From positions 391,183-455,182 of the forward strand of contig NZ_QMED01000001.1 of assembly GCF_003286125.1 (NCBI RefSeq): a DNA stretch of 64,000 nucleotides. The letters are read 5' to 3'. Positions 56,295 to 63,499 of the stretch are shown piece after piece. The notes under the pieces were generated by a model. The model was not told where the DNA came from and ran no database searches. It worked only from the letters and a program-made list of their open reading frames with translations. This DNA is from Algibacillus agarilyticus (GTDB taxonomy: Bacteria > Pseudomonadota > Gammaproteobacteria > Enterobacterales > Alteromonadaceae). The stretch's first letter is position 1. Each line of letters starts with the position of its first letter. The position numbers and the translations under genes were made by a program.

Positions 56295-58859
56295 ATGCTT
56301 AGGCTCACTTACATTTTAACCACGTTAACCCTCTTAATTTTTATGCCCGACGTAGGGGCGCATGAAGGCTGGATTTTAACCCCTAGTGAAATGATGGAGT
56401 GGAACAACAAACCTAAACCGTTAATGTTCACCCAATGGTCATTAGCAAATATTCTGGTACTAACCTTCGCGTTTTTATTTACCTTGGGTTGGGTGAGATT
56501 AGGCCAAACGGGCGCTAAAGAATTATTTCCTGATTTACAAGTTCGACTTCGTTCATACGGCCACTACGCCGCGCTGATTTTACGCTTTACCTTATCTTGG
56601 GCACTCGTTACATCCGCTTTAGGATTAGAGCCTCGTGTTGGCAATAGCCTTTTTTCAAGCCCGACATTGTTTGCACCCGATCTTGAGTTACGCCTATTAG
56701 CCGATCATTGGATGATTTTACAACCCATACAATTACTACTAGCCACGATGTTTTTCTTTGGTATTTATGTGCGCTTTGCTGCCATTATTGCCATTGCGGT
56801 TGCGGTTCTCGGCTTATTTTTATTTCAGTTAGCAATGTTCACCTATTTTACCGCTATTTTAGGGATTGCCATTTATTTGCTGATGCAAGGTGCCGGTAGC
56901 CATTATATTCCTATGCCAGTCATAAACTCATCACGGCCTATTATCAGTTACCTCGAAAACCTACCACGACAAAGAGCACAATATTTGTTACGGGTATTAG
57001 CAGGGTTAAACTTTCTTTATGCGGGTGTTTATTTTAAGGTGCTGCAGCCTAACTTAGCCCTCGGTATTATTAATATATATGACGTGCCCATCTTAAGTGC
57101 AAACCCCGAGTTATTTGTATTAATTATGGCCGTTGTTGAAACCCTCGCCGGTATATTTTTATTGCTGGGAATTTTAATGCGCCCCATGTCTTTATTTTTA
57201 CTGAGCGCGTTTTTCTTCTTTGCCGCGATGTTGCCCGAAAGCTTTACCGCACACATGTTGTTTTACGGCGTTATGCTCACGTTTTGGTTCAATTCAGCGG
57301 GTTACTGGCCAAGACCCATCGCTAAAGATAAACAGGCTGATATTGTCATCATTGGTAATAGCTTTAGTGCGATAAGCGCTGCGCTCAAACTCAATGCATT
57401 ATTGGGCCAATATACCAAGGTTACCGTCACTATTGTTACGCAAAGCAACCAGTTTGAATTTAAGCCCTTATTTGCTGAGGTATTAAGTGGCTCCATACAA
57501 CCAGGAACGGTTGTTTATTCTTTACGAAGAGTGCTAGAACGCGCCAACGTGGTCGTCGGTAAAGTTCGGTCTATTGATAGCATTAATCAAGTTGTTCATT
57601 ATGAAAATAATACCTCAGAACAACAACTACCATACGACCAGTTAATTTTGGCTCAAAACTCTGAAGTTCACTTGTCGATAGCGCCTGGCGCGGCTTTGCA
57701 TGGTTTAGCTTTTAATTCGATGGGTGATGCATTACATATCAGACAAGCTATCGTAAATGTACTTGAAGAACGCATTCAAAATAATAAACAAGGTAACATT
57801 TCATTTATCGTATTAGGTAATACCTATTTAGGCGCAACGGTTGCGTTAGAACTTGGCCAGTTTATAAAAGTGTTGTTGGTCGGCTATGACAATATCAATC
57901 TAGAAGACATACGCATTCAATATATTGACAGTAACTCACAACAAAGCGCCTTAGAAGACGAACGTAATACATTACTCAATAAACATGGAATAGAAGTAAG
58001 TCATCAATCGATTGAATCGGTTGCTAAAAACAAACTCCGTACGGCAGATAAAGAACTCGCATATGATATTTTAATCAACTGTGTTGAAAAAGAACCTTTA
58101 TTAGTCATAGACGGACATGTTCACCAAGGTGAAATAGCCAGTGATAACCGAGGGTTAATGTTAGCAAAAAATCATATCTATGTTGCCGGTGTTCACAGTG
58201 TTTATGCACAAGGAGATAACTCTTCTGCCCCAGTATCAAAACTGCTGGGAGATCAACTTGCTTATAATGCGTGGGCAAGCTCACAACAATATTTGATGAA
58301 ACCAGTGTCTATTAAACCAGACCTATTTCCTTCTTACTTTTTAGCACGAAATACATTTATTAAGGTTGGCCCATTAGTCATCGGCAATGTTTTTGGTTGG
58401 TGTATTAGCCGGTATCAATGTATACGCATGTTGCCAGGGTTAGAGAGAAACTTGCGGATGATATTAGACTGGCTACTCGATATTCCTTTTCGTAATGATA
58501 CCGCCGTACTCACGCCAGAAGTTTCAAATCAATTAGAGCAAGTCCGTTATATGGAAGGCGACGTGCTGATAAAACAAGGTGACCAAGCCGACTGCGCTTT
58601 TATTGTGCAATCAGGTAAGTTAAGTGTTTGGGCCAATGGCAATCAGGTTGCTAAATTAAAAGAACATGATGTGGTGGGCGAAATGGCGCTAATCAATAAT
58701 GCACCACGAGCCGCAACGGTTATTTGTGATACTGATGTGATTGTAACCAAAATAAGTCCGCAACAATTCGAAGCGCTTTATTCAGGGTTCTCTGTCATTA
58801 ACAATGCAATAATGAATCAAGTCAACAGCAGACAAGAACAGTTGAATGTTACGCAATAA
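56295..58859 (+). CDS. Fusion protein: DoxX-like membrane domain, NDH-2-like flavoprotein domain, cyclic-nucleotide-binding domain
   Basis: 854 residues. After a signal-like segment ending VGAHEGWIL come ~8 membrane segments with DoxX/SURF4-type pattern (LRVLAGLNFLYAGVYFKVL, LAGIFLLLGILMRPMSLFLLSAFFFF) to ~340. Residues ~345-720 match type II NADH dehydrogenases: ADIVIIGNSFSAISAALKL, FEFKPLFAEVLSGSI.PGTVVYSLRRVLERANVVVGKVRSID, ISFIVLGNTYLGATVALELG, YVAGVHSVYAQGDNSS; both dinucleotide loops lack canonical glycines. Residues ~745-840 are a cNMP-binding domain with an intact phosphate cassette GEMALINNAPRAAT. Probably an inner-membrane redox protein gated by cAMP or c-di-nucleotide-like signals (inference). 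Overlaps the next gene by 14 nt. Confidence 0.78.
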   Translation: MLRLTYILTTLTLLIFMPDVGAHEGWILTPSEMMEWNNKPKPLMFTQWSLANILVLTFAFLFTLGWVRLGQTGAKELFPDLQVRLRSYGHYAALILRFTLSWALVTSALGLEPRVGNSLFSSPTLFAPDLELRLLADHWMILQPIQLLLATMFFFGIYVRFAAIIAIAVAVLGLFLFQLAMFTYFTAILGIAIYLLMQGAGSHYIPMPVINSSRPIISYLENLPRQRAQYLLRVLAGLNFLYAGVYFKVLQPNLALGIINIYDVPILSANPELFVLIMAVVETLAGIFLLLGILMRPMSLFLLSAFFFFAAMLPESFTAHMLFYGVMLTFWFNSAGYWPRPIAKDKQADIVIIGNSFSAISAALKLNALLGQYTKVTVTIVTQSNQFEFKPLFAEVLSGSIQPGTVVYSLRRVLERANVVVGKVRSIDSINQVVHYENNTSEQQLPYDQLILAQNSEVHLSIAPGAALHGLAFNSMGDALHIRQAIVNVLEERIQNNKQGNISFIVLGNTYLGATVALELGQFIKVLLVGYDNINLEDIRIQYIDSNSQQSALEDERNTLLNKHGIEVSHQSIESVAKNKLRTADKELAYDILINCVEKEPLLVIDGHVHQGEIASDNRGLMLAKNHIYVAGVHSVYAQGDNSSAPVSKLLGDQLAYNAWASSQQYLMKPVSIKPDLFPSYFLARNTFIKVGPLVIGNVFGWCISRYQCIRMLPGLERNLRMILDWLLDIPFRNDTAVLTPEVSNQLEQVRYMEGDVLIKQGDQADCAFIVQSGKLSVWANGNQVAKLKEHDVVGEMALINNAPRAATVICDTDVIVTKISPQQFEALYSGFSVINNAIMNQVNSRQEQLNVTQ

Positions 58860-59313
58860 ACAGATTAAAAAAACTTTACCTTATCTGAGTGTAACAGCGG
58901 CTTTTGGCCTATTGGTTGTGCTGATTAACTACCAGCCAACCCATAGTTTGCTTAACGAAAAATTTTTATTTTATGATCTACCCGCAACAACTCCTACGCC
59001 TAAATTAACTCTTTTTGTTGAGCATGTACCCGCCGGCACCCTGTTGCGTCTAACGTTAGAAAACTATCAGCTTAGTAACGAGTGTAAAGCCAAGGGGGCT
59101 GACGAAATATTGTCTGGGCATGCGCATTTGTACCTAGATGGCAAAAAGCTATCAAGCTTATTTTCGTCCTATTATTTATGGCCAAGAGATGAAACAAAGC
59201 TACAAGGCCTACATAAGATATCGGTAAGCTTGCACCTACTACCCGATCACCGCGCCATCCGCGTTAATGGTCAAGTCATTCAACAAGACATTATGGTCGA
59301 TTTTTCTCGTTAG
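58846..59313 (+). CDS. Small membrane-anchored periplasmic protein, partner of the fusion protein
   Basis: 155 residues with an N-terminal anchor (LPYLSVTAAFGLLVVLINY, residues ~11-29) and a periplasmic beta-rich domain. The domain contains PAGTLLRLTLENYQL, GHAHLYLDGKKLSSLFSSYYLWP and LHKISVSLHLLPDHRAIRVNGQVIQQDIMV. The His-Ala-His and following Tyr/Trp pattern resembles small metal- or ligand-binding periplasmic domains of unknown function in marine bacteria. The 14-nt overlap with the upstream gene implies coupled translation and a shared role. Confidence 0.65.
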   Translation: MLRNKQIKKTLPYLSVTAAFGLLVVLINYQPTHSLLNEKFLFYDLPATTPTPKLTLFVEHVPAGTLLRLTLENYQLSNECKAKGADEILSGHAHLYLDGKKLSSLFSSYYLWPRDETKLQGLHKISVSLHLLPDHRAIRVNGQVIQQDIMVDFSR

Positions 59314-59451
59314 CCTCGATACGTTAGTTGACTATCACGCTCGAAAAACATCGAATGAGACAGGCCTAATTACCACTGCAATCGATTAGTTAAGTAACCT
59401 GATGTATTATCCTTCAACCTGCTTTACCTTGTGTCGGTGTGTGCAATACTG

Positions 59452-59542
59452 CCGCAATAAGCGGAAATTTATTGTTGGCTAAAATTTGAAGCGAAGCGGA
59501 AAAGCCAACTGTAAATTTTCGTTTAATTGCCTTGTATGGGTA
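59452..59542 (-). other. attC site G (3'-most of the array)
   Basis: Left core CATACAAGG on the minus strand; inner arms CAGTTGGCT and AGCCAACAAT; long outer complementarity (CAATTAAACGAAAATTTA against TAAATTTCCGCTTATTG). The right core is degenerate (GCAGTATTGC in place of GTTRRRY), consistent with the end of the array. Confidence 0.75.
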
Positions 59543-59589
59543 ACTTTGACAAATACTCTATGATATTAGGCTCTTTCGTAGCGACTCTT

Positions 59590-60039
59590 TTAGCATACTC
59601 TAGGTATGCTTATTTCCCCATATTTTTCAGCGGCATTACCATTTAATAATAAATCAGTGTTAGCACCTAATGATACTACTGCTTTGACGGCAATCATATC
59701 TGAATAAAGAATTGCCGCATGTAAAGGGGTTAATCCTACATCATCTCTTCGATTAATATCATAACCACACTCACCGAGAGTATTCATAATTAATTCAAAT
59801 TTATCACGAAGCATTTTTCTACCAGCTACTACAATACCAAATGCAGTGTTTGGCTCTACAGACTTTTGAGTTATTTCGGGGCAAGATTTCAACCAAGCCT
59901 CGCTCAAGTCGGCACGGAGAGTGTTTTTTTGAGATATATAATGTATGTGGTAACCAAAATCTTGCTTCGTATATGTATACGTTATGCCTACAAGAACTAA
60001 AATCGCAATAATGAATACGATATAAAATTTTTTCACCAA
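59590..60039 (-). CDS. Cassette gene: ankyrin-repeat protein with N-terminal membrane anchor
   Basis: 149 residues. Starts at TTG 60039 or GTG 60036 after an AAGGAT ribosome-binding site; the product begins VKKFYIVFIIAILVLVGITYTY, a single membrane anchor. The C-terminal half contains one clear ankyrin repeat (DVGLTPLHAAILYSDMIAVKAVVSLGANTDLLL) and a partial next repeat (GNAAEKYGEIS). It is preceded on the minus strand by a collapsed attC (GTTAGGG) and followed by attC G. Function unknown. Confidence 0.75.
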   Translation of the reverse strand: MVKKFYIVFIIAILVLVGITYTYTKQDFGYHIHYISQKNTLRADLSEAWLKSCPEITQKSVEPNTAFGIVVAGRKMLRDKFELIMNTLGECGYDINRRDDVGLTPLHAAILYSDMIAVKAVVSLGANTDLLLNGNAAEKYGEISIPRVC

Positions 60040-60047
60040 ACTATCCT

Positions 60048-60066
60048 TGTTACCCTAACGCCGTTA
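60048..60066 (-). other. Collapsed attC (only core boxes remain)
   Basis: Where a ~95-bp attC is expected between the metalloprotease-like and ankyrin cassettes, only TATAACGGCGTTAGGG remains: a left-core-like TATAAC joined to the right-end GGCGTTAGGG. The whole folded stem is missing, so the two genes now behave as one compound cassette. Confidence 0.6.
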
Positions 60067-60537
60067 TATTTTTTGTACCACATAATTAGGAACATCTACT
60101 TTTTCACCACCATTCATAAAGTGAGAATCAAAGCCGTAAGCCATTTTCTCTAAAGGGGCTTCATTATACCCCGATGTTTGAATTTCGATTATATAGCGCT
60201 CTATAAATGGTATTGCACCTAAATGCGCCCATTGCGCAACATGAACAAGTTCATGAAAATGTAAGCGCAAATCTGATGCCCATTGAGGGAGAACATAATA
60301 AGTGTTTTTGTACGTGATTGCGCTTACTTCCATATCGATAAAATCGCCCAATCCCATTTCGCGCAGCTCAGGAAAATTAGGCTTAGGAATTTCATCTGTA
60401 ATCACAAAATATGACTTCTGCAGAAACTCTAAAGAATAAAAACCTTTGAATTCATCAAAGAACTTAGAGCAAGATATTTTTTTATCTTGGTAGTCAATAT
60501 TCGTCTGATCAATCCAACTTTCAATCTGATGCAACAT
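60064..60537 (-). CDS. Cassette gene: HExxH zinc-metalloprotease-like protein
   Basis: 157 residues from ATG 60537, which has GGAG at 6-nt spacing (a TTG at 60549 in the same frame overlaps that site). The central motif HFHELVHVAQW is a HExxH zinc site with adjacent aromatic and Gln residues, and a downstream acidic region EAPLEKMAYGFDSHF could supply the third ligand, as in gluzincins. No signal peptide, so probably cytoplasmic. No named family recognised. Preceded by attC E; its stop merges into the collapsed attC. Confidence 0.75.
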   Translation of the reverse strand: MLHQIESWIDQTNIDYQDKKISCSKFFDEFKGFYSLEFLQKSYFVITDEIPKPNFPELREMGLGDFIDMEVSAITYKNTYYVLPQWASDLRLHFHELVHVAQWAHLGAIPFIERYIIEIQTSGYNEAPLEKMAYGFDSHFMNGGEKVDVPNYVVQKI

Positions 60538-60554
60538 ACGAGACTCCAAAAAAA

Positions 60555-60648
60555 TATAACGTTTTGCTAAGCGGCGAAAAATTGTTGGCTAAAATAGCGA
60601 GGAACGAGCAAAAGCCAACTGTTTTTTGTCCGTTTAAGCAACTTATGT
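60555..60648 (-). other. attC site E
   Basis: Minus strand: ACATAAG left core, CGGACAAAAAACAGTTGGC arm, AGCCAACAATTTTTCG return arm, CCGCTTAGC right box and GTTATAT right core. The TAA of the left core is also the stop codon of the upstream cassette gene. Confidence 0.85.
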
Positions 60649-61023
60649 ATCTGTTTCGCCTGAGCTTTTGTTTGTTTTACTCTGTTCCATTTGTGCTACT
60701 TTATCATTTAACTCATTAAGAGATTTTTGGATTTCCATTAGAACAGGATTAGATCTAGAGTGATTTCTAATTTCTTCTTCACGGAAGCCAAGCCTCGAAT
60801 CTAAGTAACCGAGAAGTAAAGAAGCTATGACAAATATAACTAGAATAATAGGAACAGCAATCATTGGGCTATTGAACACGAATTCGGTTACAAGGTTATC
60901 ACCTAATGACTTGATGAATACGAAAATAATAAGCAAAAACTGTACATAACCAATATACATTTTTGAACGATCAATATAGACCTTCCAGCGAATCAATGAC
61001 TTTTTATTAAATCGAGAACTCAA
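60643..61023 (-). CDS. Cassette gene: two-helix membrane protein with C-terminal coiled coil
   Basis: About 126 residues. I prefer the TTG at 61023, which follows AGGAG by 6 nt; the in-frame ATG at 61041 lies inside the attC right core (GTTATG). Two membrane segments (YVQFLLIIFVFIKSL and MIAVPIILVIFVIASLLLGYL) are followed by a cytoplasmic helix with heptads (VLMEIQKSLNELNDKVAQMEQ). The stop codon overlaps attC E. No family recognised. Confidence 0.7.
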   Translation of the reverse strand: MSSRFNKKSLIRWKVYIDRSKMYIGYVQFLLIIFVFIKSLGDNLVTEFVFNSPMIAVPIILVIFVIASLLLGYLDSRLGFREEEIRNHSRSNPVLMEIQKSLNELNDKVAQMEQSKTNKSSGETDT

Positions 61024-61037
61024 GACTACTCCTAGAT

Positions 61038-61134
61038 ACATAACACCCCACTAAGGGGCTTAAAATTATTGGCTATAATATTGAGCGGAGCGAAAAAAGC
61101 CAACTGTTTTTAGTCCCGCTTAAGTGGCTTATGT
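61038..61134 (-). other. attC site D
   Basis: Minus strand ACATAAGCCACTTAAGCGGGAC start, AGTTGGC/GCCAAT arms, AGCCCCTTAGTGGGG right box and GTTATGT right core; closely matches the Vibrio VCR right end. Confidence 0.85.
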
Positions 61135-61151
61135 TTATATTGAAGGCATTG

Positions 61152-61280
61152 TTACAAGAAATAACCTTTACCAAACGAAAAACCAAAATAAACTGAGATA
61201 GCAAAAGCCATAAAAACTCCCATGACTAAACAAACATCATTAATTGTTAATTCTTTCTTTTTTAATTCGTCGTTACCCAT
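61152..61280 (-). CDS. Cassette gene: 42-residue single-helix membrane microprotein
   Basis: ATG at 61280 is preceded by GGAGTTAAAT, a good ribosome-binding site. The product is a Lys-rich N-terminus (MGNDELKKKELTIND), one membrane helix (VCLVMGVFMAFAISVYFGFSF) and GKGYFL. It is the only coding potential in a ~235-bp cassette bounded by attC C and attC D, which makes it the likely cassette gene in spite of its size. Function unknown; small hydrophobic cassette proteins are sometimes toxins or membrane regulators, but nothing here proves that. Confidence 0.7.
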   Translation of the reverse strand: MGNDELKKKELTINDVCLVMGVFMAFAISVYFGFSFGKGYFL

Positions 61281-61370
61281 ATTTAACTCCATTTAAAATT
61301 TTATAAATAGTTTACACAAAATTGATTATGAATTGTAACCGCTTAAATCACCTACAATCTTGCCAATAAA

Positions 61371-61470
61371 CATAACGCCTCATTCAGAGACAATAAAATA
61401 GTTGGTTAAAATAAGCGAGGCACGAGCAAAAACCAACTGTTTTTTGTCCTGCTTTAATGACTTGTTATAA
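61371..61470 (-). other. attC site C
   Basis: Minus strand TTATAACAAGTCATTAAAGC start, CAGTTGGTT/AACCAACT arms, GTCTCTGAATGAGGC right box and GTTATGT right core. Confidence 0.85.
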
Positions 61471-61486
61471 GCCACTTACCCTACAC

Positions 61487-62101
61487 TTATTTCTTAATGT
61501 TTTTTGGTATAAAACCAAGTAGTTGTTCAGTGCTTTGAATCGTTAGCCGTTGCTCTGGAAACTGGTGCAATTTAATATTTAAGTACTCAGTGCCAGAAAT
61601 TAATTTACCTACTCGTTTAAGAAAACTAGGCGTTTTATCCGAAAACAAACCACTTTCCGATGTAATAGCTTCAATGTCTTGCCAAGGAATAAACAAGTTT
61701 TTATGACCAAACTTAAAAGGAAAAAGTACTCTTAAATAAACTCCTTTGCTGTTTGATGCAACTTTCAAAATACCATTATGTCTTGTTTTGCCGATATACC
61801 CATTTCCAGTTTGGAAATTTTCGTCTGGATTATCGTATTTATTATTTCCATACTTTTTAGCTAAATTTTGCCAGCCACTTTCTTTCCCTAACGTATAAGA
61901 GACACCAAACCAACCAGCTATAAAAACGATAAAAAACCAGTGGGAGGTTAAAAAAGACTCTAATAAGTCCTGAAAATTGATTACATACTCTTGAGCGATA
62001 GGAGGAATTTCACCACCAGTGCCAGAATAGAAAGAAAGGATGAGAAATGAAAAAAATGAAACAGCCCAAATTAATCCAATAAACTTTAAAACAATCTTCA
62101 T
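61487..62101 (-). CDS. Cassette gene: membrane protein of unknown function
   Basis: 204 residues from ATG 62101, after AAGGA. Two membrane segments (FIGLIWAVSFFSFLILSFY and WFFIVFIAGWFGVSYTLG), then a soluble domain of ~130 residues with FQTGNGYIGKTRHNGILKVASNSKGVYLRVLFPFKFGHKNLFIPWQDI, a beta-rich, PH-like or bacterial PH-domain-like pattern. No enzyme motif. Lies between attC B and attC C. Confidence 0.72.
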   Translation of the reverse strand: MKIVLKFIGLIWAVSFFSFLILSFYSGTGGEIPPIAQEYVINFQDLLESFLTSHWFFIVFIAGWFGVSYTLGKESGWQNLAKKYGNNKYDNPDENFQTGNGYIGKTRHNGILKVASNSKGVYLRVLFPFKFGHKNLFIPWQDIEAITSESGLFSDKTPSFLKRVGKLISGTEYLNIKLHQFPEQRLTIQSTEQLLGFIPKNIKK

Positions 62102-62115
62102 ACTATCCTTGTGGC

Positions 62116-62215
62116 TTATAACGCCTCATTCAGAGGCAAATAATTGTTGGCTAAAATAGCGACGGAGGAGCAAAAGCCAACTGTTATTTGTCCTGCTGAA
62201 ATGACTTGTTAGCAT
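62116..62215 (-). other. attC site B
   Basis: Minus strand GCTAACAAGTCATTTCAGC start with CAGGAC box, CAGTTGGCT/AGCCAACAA arms, tip CTCCTCCGTCGC, right box GCCTCTGAATGAGGC and core GTTATAA. Gives the best overall match to the VCR/attC layout in this window. Confidence 0.88.
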
Positions 62216-62233
62216 ACTGGCTACACCTGTCGT

Positions 62234-63118
62234 TTAAATTTCCTTTGACAGCCAATGCATGACATTGAGAAGAAACTGTTCATTTTGTTCCGCACCATCA
62301 GAGACTAAGCCATATTTTTTACCCGTTGAAACCGTAACTTGCGATGAGAACGTCATCCCCTCAGAAAACACTGCAACTCGACCTTCTCCAACTTCCAAAA
62401 CTGCTCCTTGATACCAGCCATTCATTGATACTCTTGGAGTTTTGCCATTTACTTGAAAAGGTATCTCGGGCACAACAGATGTGGCTCCTTTACCTAGAGT
62501 CAAAAGGGGCTGTGCACTTTCAGGTATTTGAAAAGCGGAACCACCAAATGTCTTAACTTGAGTGATACCTTGGGTTATTGAATGTTCTATAAGGGATTTA
62601 TTATCTAGGCGAAATAAAGCGTCACGGACATGTCCATTACTAAACACAAAACCAAAAGCAGATGATAATTTTTCTATAACTTGTGGAAAAGGTGTGTGAT
62701 CTGCAACTAGAAAAAGAGAACCACCTTGTGATACCCATTGCTTAACGGCTTCAACTTCTCCTTTGTCAAATGCATCCCCGAATGGAGGGTTCCAGTCCTG
62801 TCTATTTTTATCTAGTGCATTTGCGACTACCAATATATCCGCTTGTTTTAAATAAGTTAAAGTGAACTTTTCTTTACTAGATTTTACAGTAAAACCATCA
62901 CTAGACAGAACTTGAGAAAAAGGCTTGTATCTGCCCTTTTTTGTAAGGAAGTTATTATGAGCCTCATCAATAAGAACAACAGGGCTATTTAATTTAGAAA
63001 AGGTTTTGTTGATATTTTTGGGAACAAAATCAGGATCTGGCTGTTGATCACTATCAGAACAAGACAACACTCCAATTAAAAGGAGTCCTAAAAGAATAGT
63101 TTTACAAATTGATTTCAT
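62234..63118 (-). CDS. Cassette gene: lipoprotein with DUF4350-like (glutamine-amidotransferase-fold) domain
   Basis: 294 residues with a lipoprotein signal (MKSICKTILLGLLLIGVLSC). The body resembles DUF4350/GldG-type domains of the GATase fold: PVVLIDEAHNNFLTKKGRYKPFSQVLSSDGF, TYLKQADILVVANALDK, AVKQWVSQGGSLFLVADHTPFPQ and GRVAVFSEGMTF. It is unusually large for an integron cassette. Located in the periplasm or at the outer membrane if processed. Function unknown. Bounded by attC B and attC A. Confidence 0.75.
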   Translation of the reverse strand: MKSICKTILLGLLLIGVLSCSDSDQQPDPDFVPKNINKTFSKLNSPVVLIDEAHNNFLTKKGRYKPFSQVLSSDGFTVKSSKEKFTLTYLKQADILVVANALDKNRQDWNPPFGDAFDKGEVEAVKQWVSQGGSLFLVADHTPFPQVIEKLSSAFGFVFSNGHVRDALFRLDNKSLIEHSITQGITQVKTFGGSAFQIPESAQPLLTLGKGATSVVPEIPFQVNGKTPRVSMNGWYQGAVLEVGEGRVAVFSEGMTFSSQVTVSTGKKYGLVSDGAEQNEQFLLNVMHWLSKEI

Positions 63119-63160
63119 TAAAATGTTCCATATTGATTACCACGATTCCAGTTAAAGCAT

Positions 63161-63257
63161 GCTAACACCCTGTTAAGGGGTAAATTATAGTTGGCTAAAA
63201 TGTGAAGCGGAGCGGAACCAGCCAACTGTAATTTGTCCTGCTTGAACAGCTTATAGT
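63161..63257 (-). other. attC site A (next to the IS110 element)
   Basis: Minus strand CTATAAGCTGTTCAAGCAGGAC start, CAGTTGGCT/AGCCAACT arms, CCCCTTAACAGGG right box and GTTAGCA core. The cassette that should precede it is replaced by the left end of an IS110-family element. Confidence 0.85.
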
Positions 63258-63499
63258 TGCTCCGTTCCATTAATTAATCAGTTTACCTAACTTATTAATA
63301 GGTGGAATATGCTTCTGTTGCTTACGAATATTTGAGCGAAAACATTCGATGCTTATAACAAGACTTTCGGAGCAACAGAAGTCACTTGTTTCAATACGCA
63401 TACTCAGGGATTGCCGTCTATATCGACTATCTATAAGACCTGCGAGAAACAATACCACTGCCATATTCCATGGTTAACTTTACGCTTTGGAGGTCAAAA
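63258..63499 (+). other. Probable IS110 left end, non-coding (candidate bridge-RNA region)
   Basis: About 240 bases between attC A and the transposase ATG. It has several self-complementary stretches (for example GCTTCTGTTGC near 63311 with GCAACAGAAG near 63374) and no credible gene. IS110-group elements carry a structured bridge (seek) RNA in this position, which pairs with donor and target DNA. The left boundary of the element cannot be fixed without another copy. Confidence 0.5.

Larger units (their letters stand above)
59452..63257 (-). mobile_element. Integron gene-cassette array (attC cluster, no integrase in window)
   Basis: Six full-length, mutually similar ~90-100-bp attC sites alternate with short minus-strand genes, each cassette reading gene then attC on the minus strand. 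Each attC has a TATAAC/ATAAG-type left core, a CAGGAC-like L box, paired AGTTGGC...GCCAAC(A/T) arms around a short variable tip, a GCCTC/CCCCTTA right box and a GTTATRN or GTTAGNN right core, as in Vibrio VCR-type sites. High similarity among sites is typical of a resident chromosomal integron. No intI is present; it may lie beyond the right edge, or this is an integrase-less cluster (CALIN). Confidence 0.88.

Noticed and set aside
63270-63464. A 64-codon minus-strand frame between attC A and the IS110 transposase
   Set aside because: It lies in the probable non-coding left end of the IS, has no ribosome-binding site and no cassette-like context.
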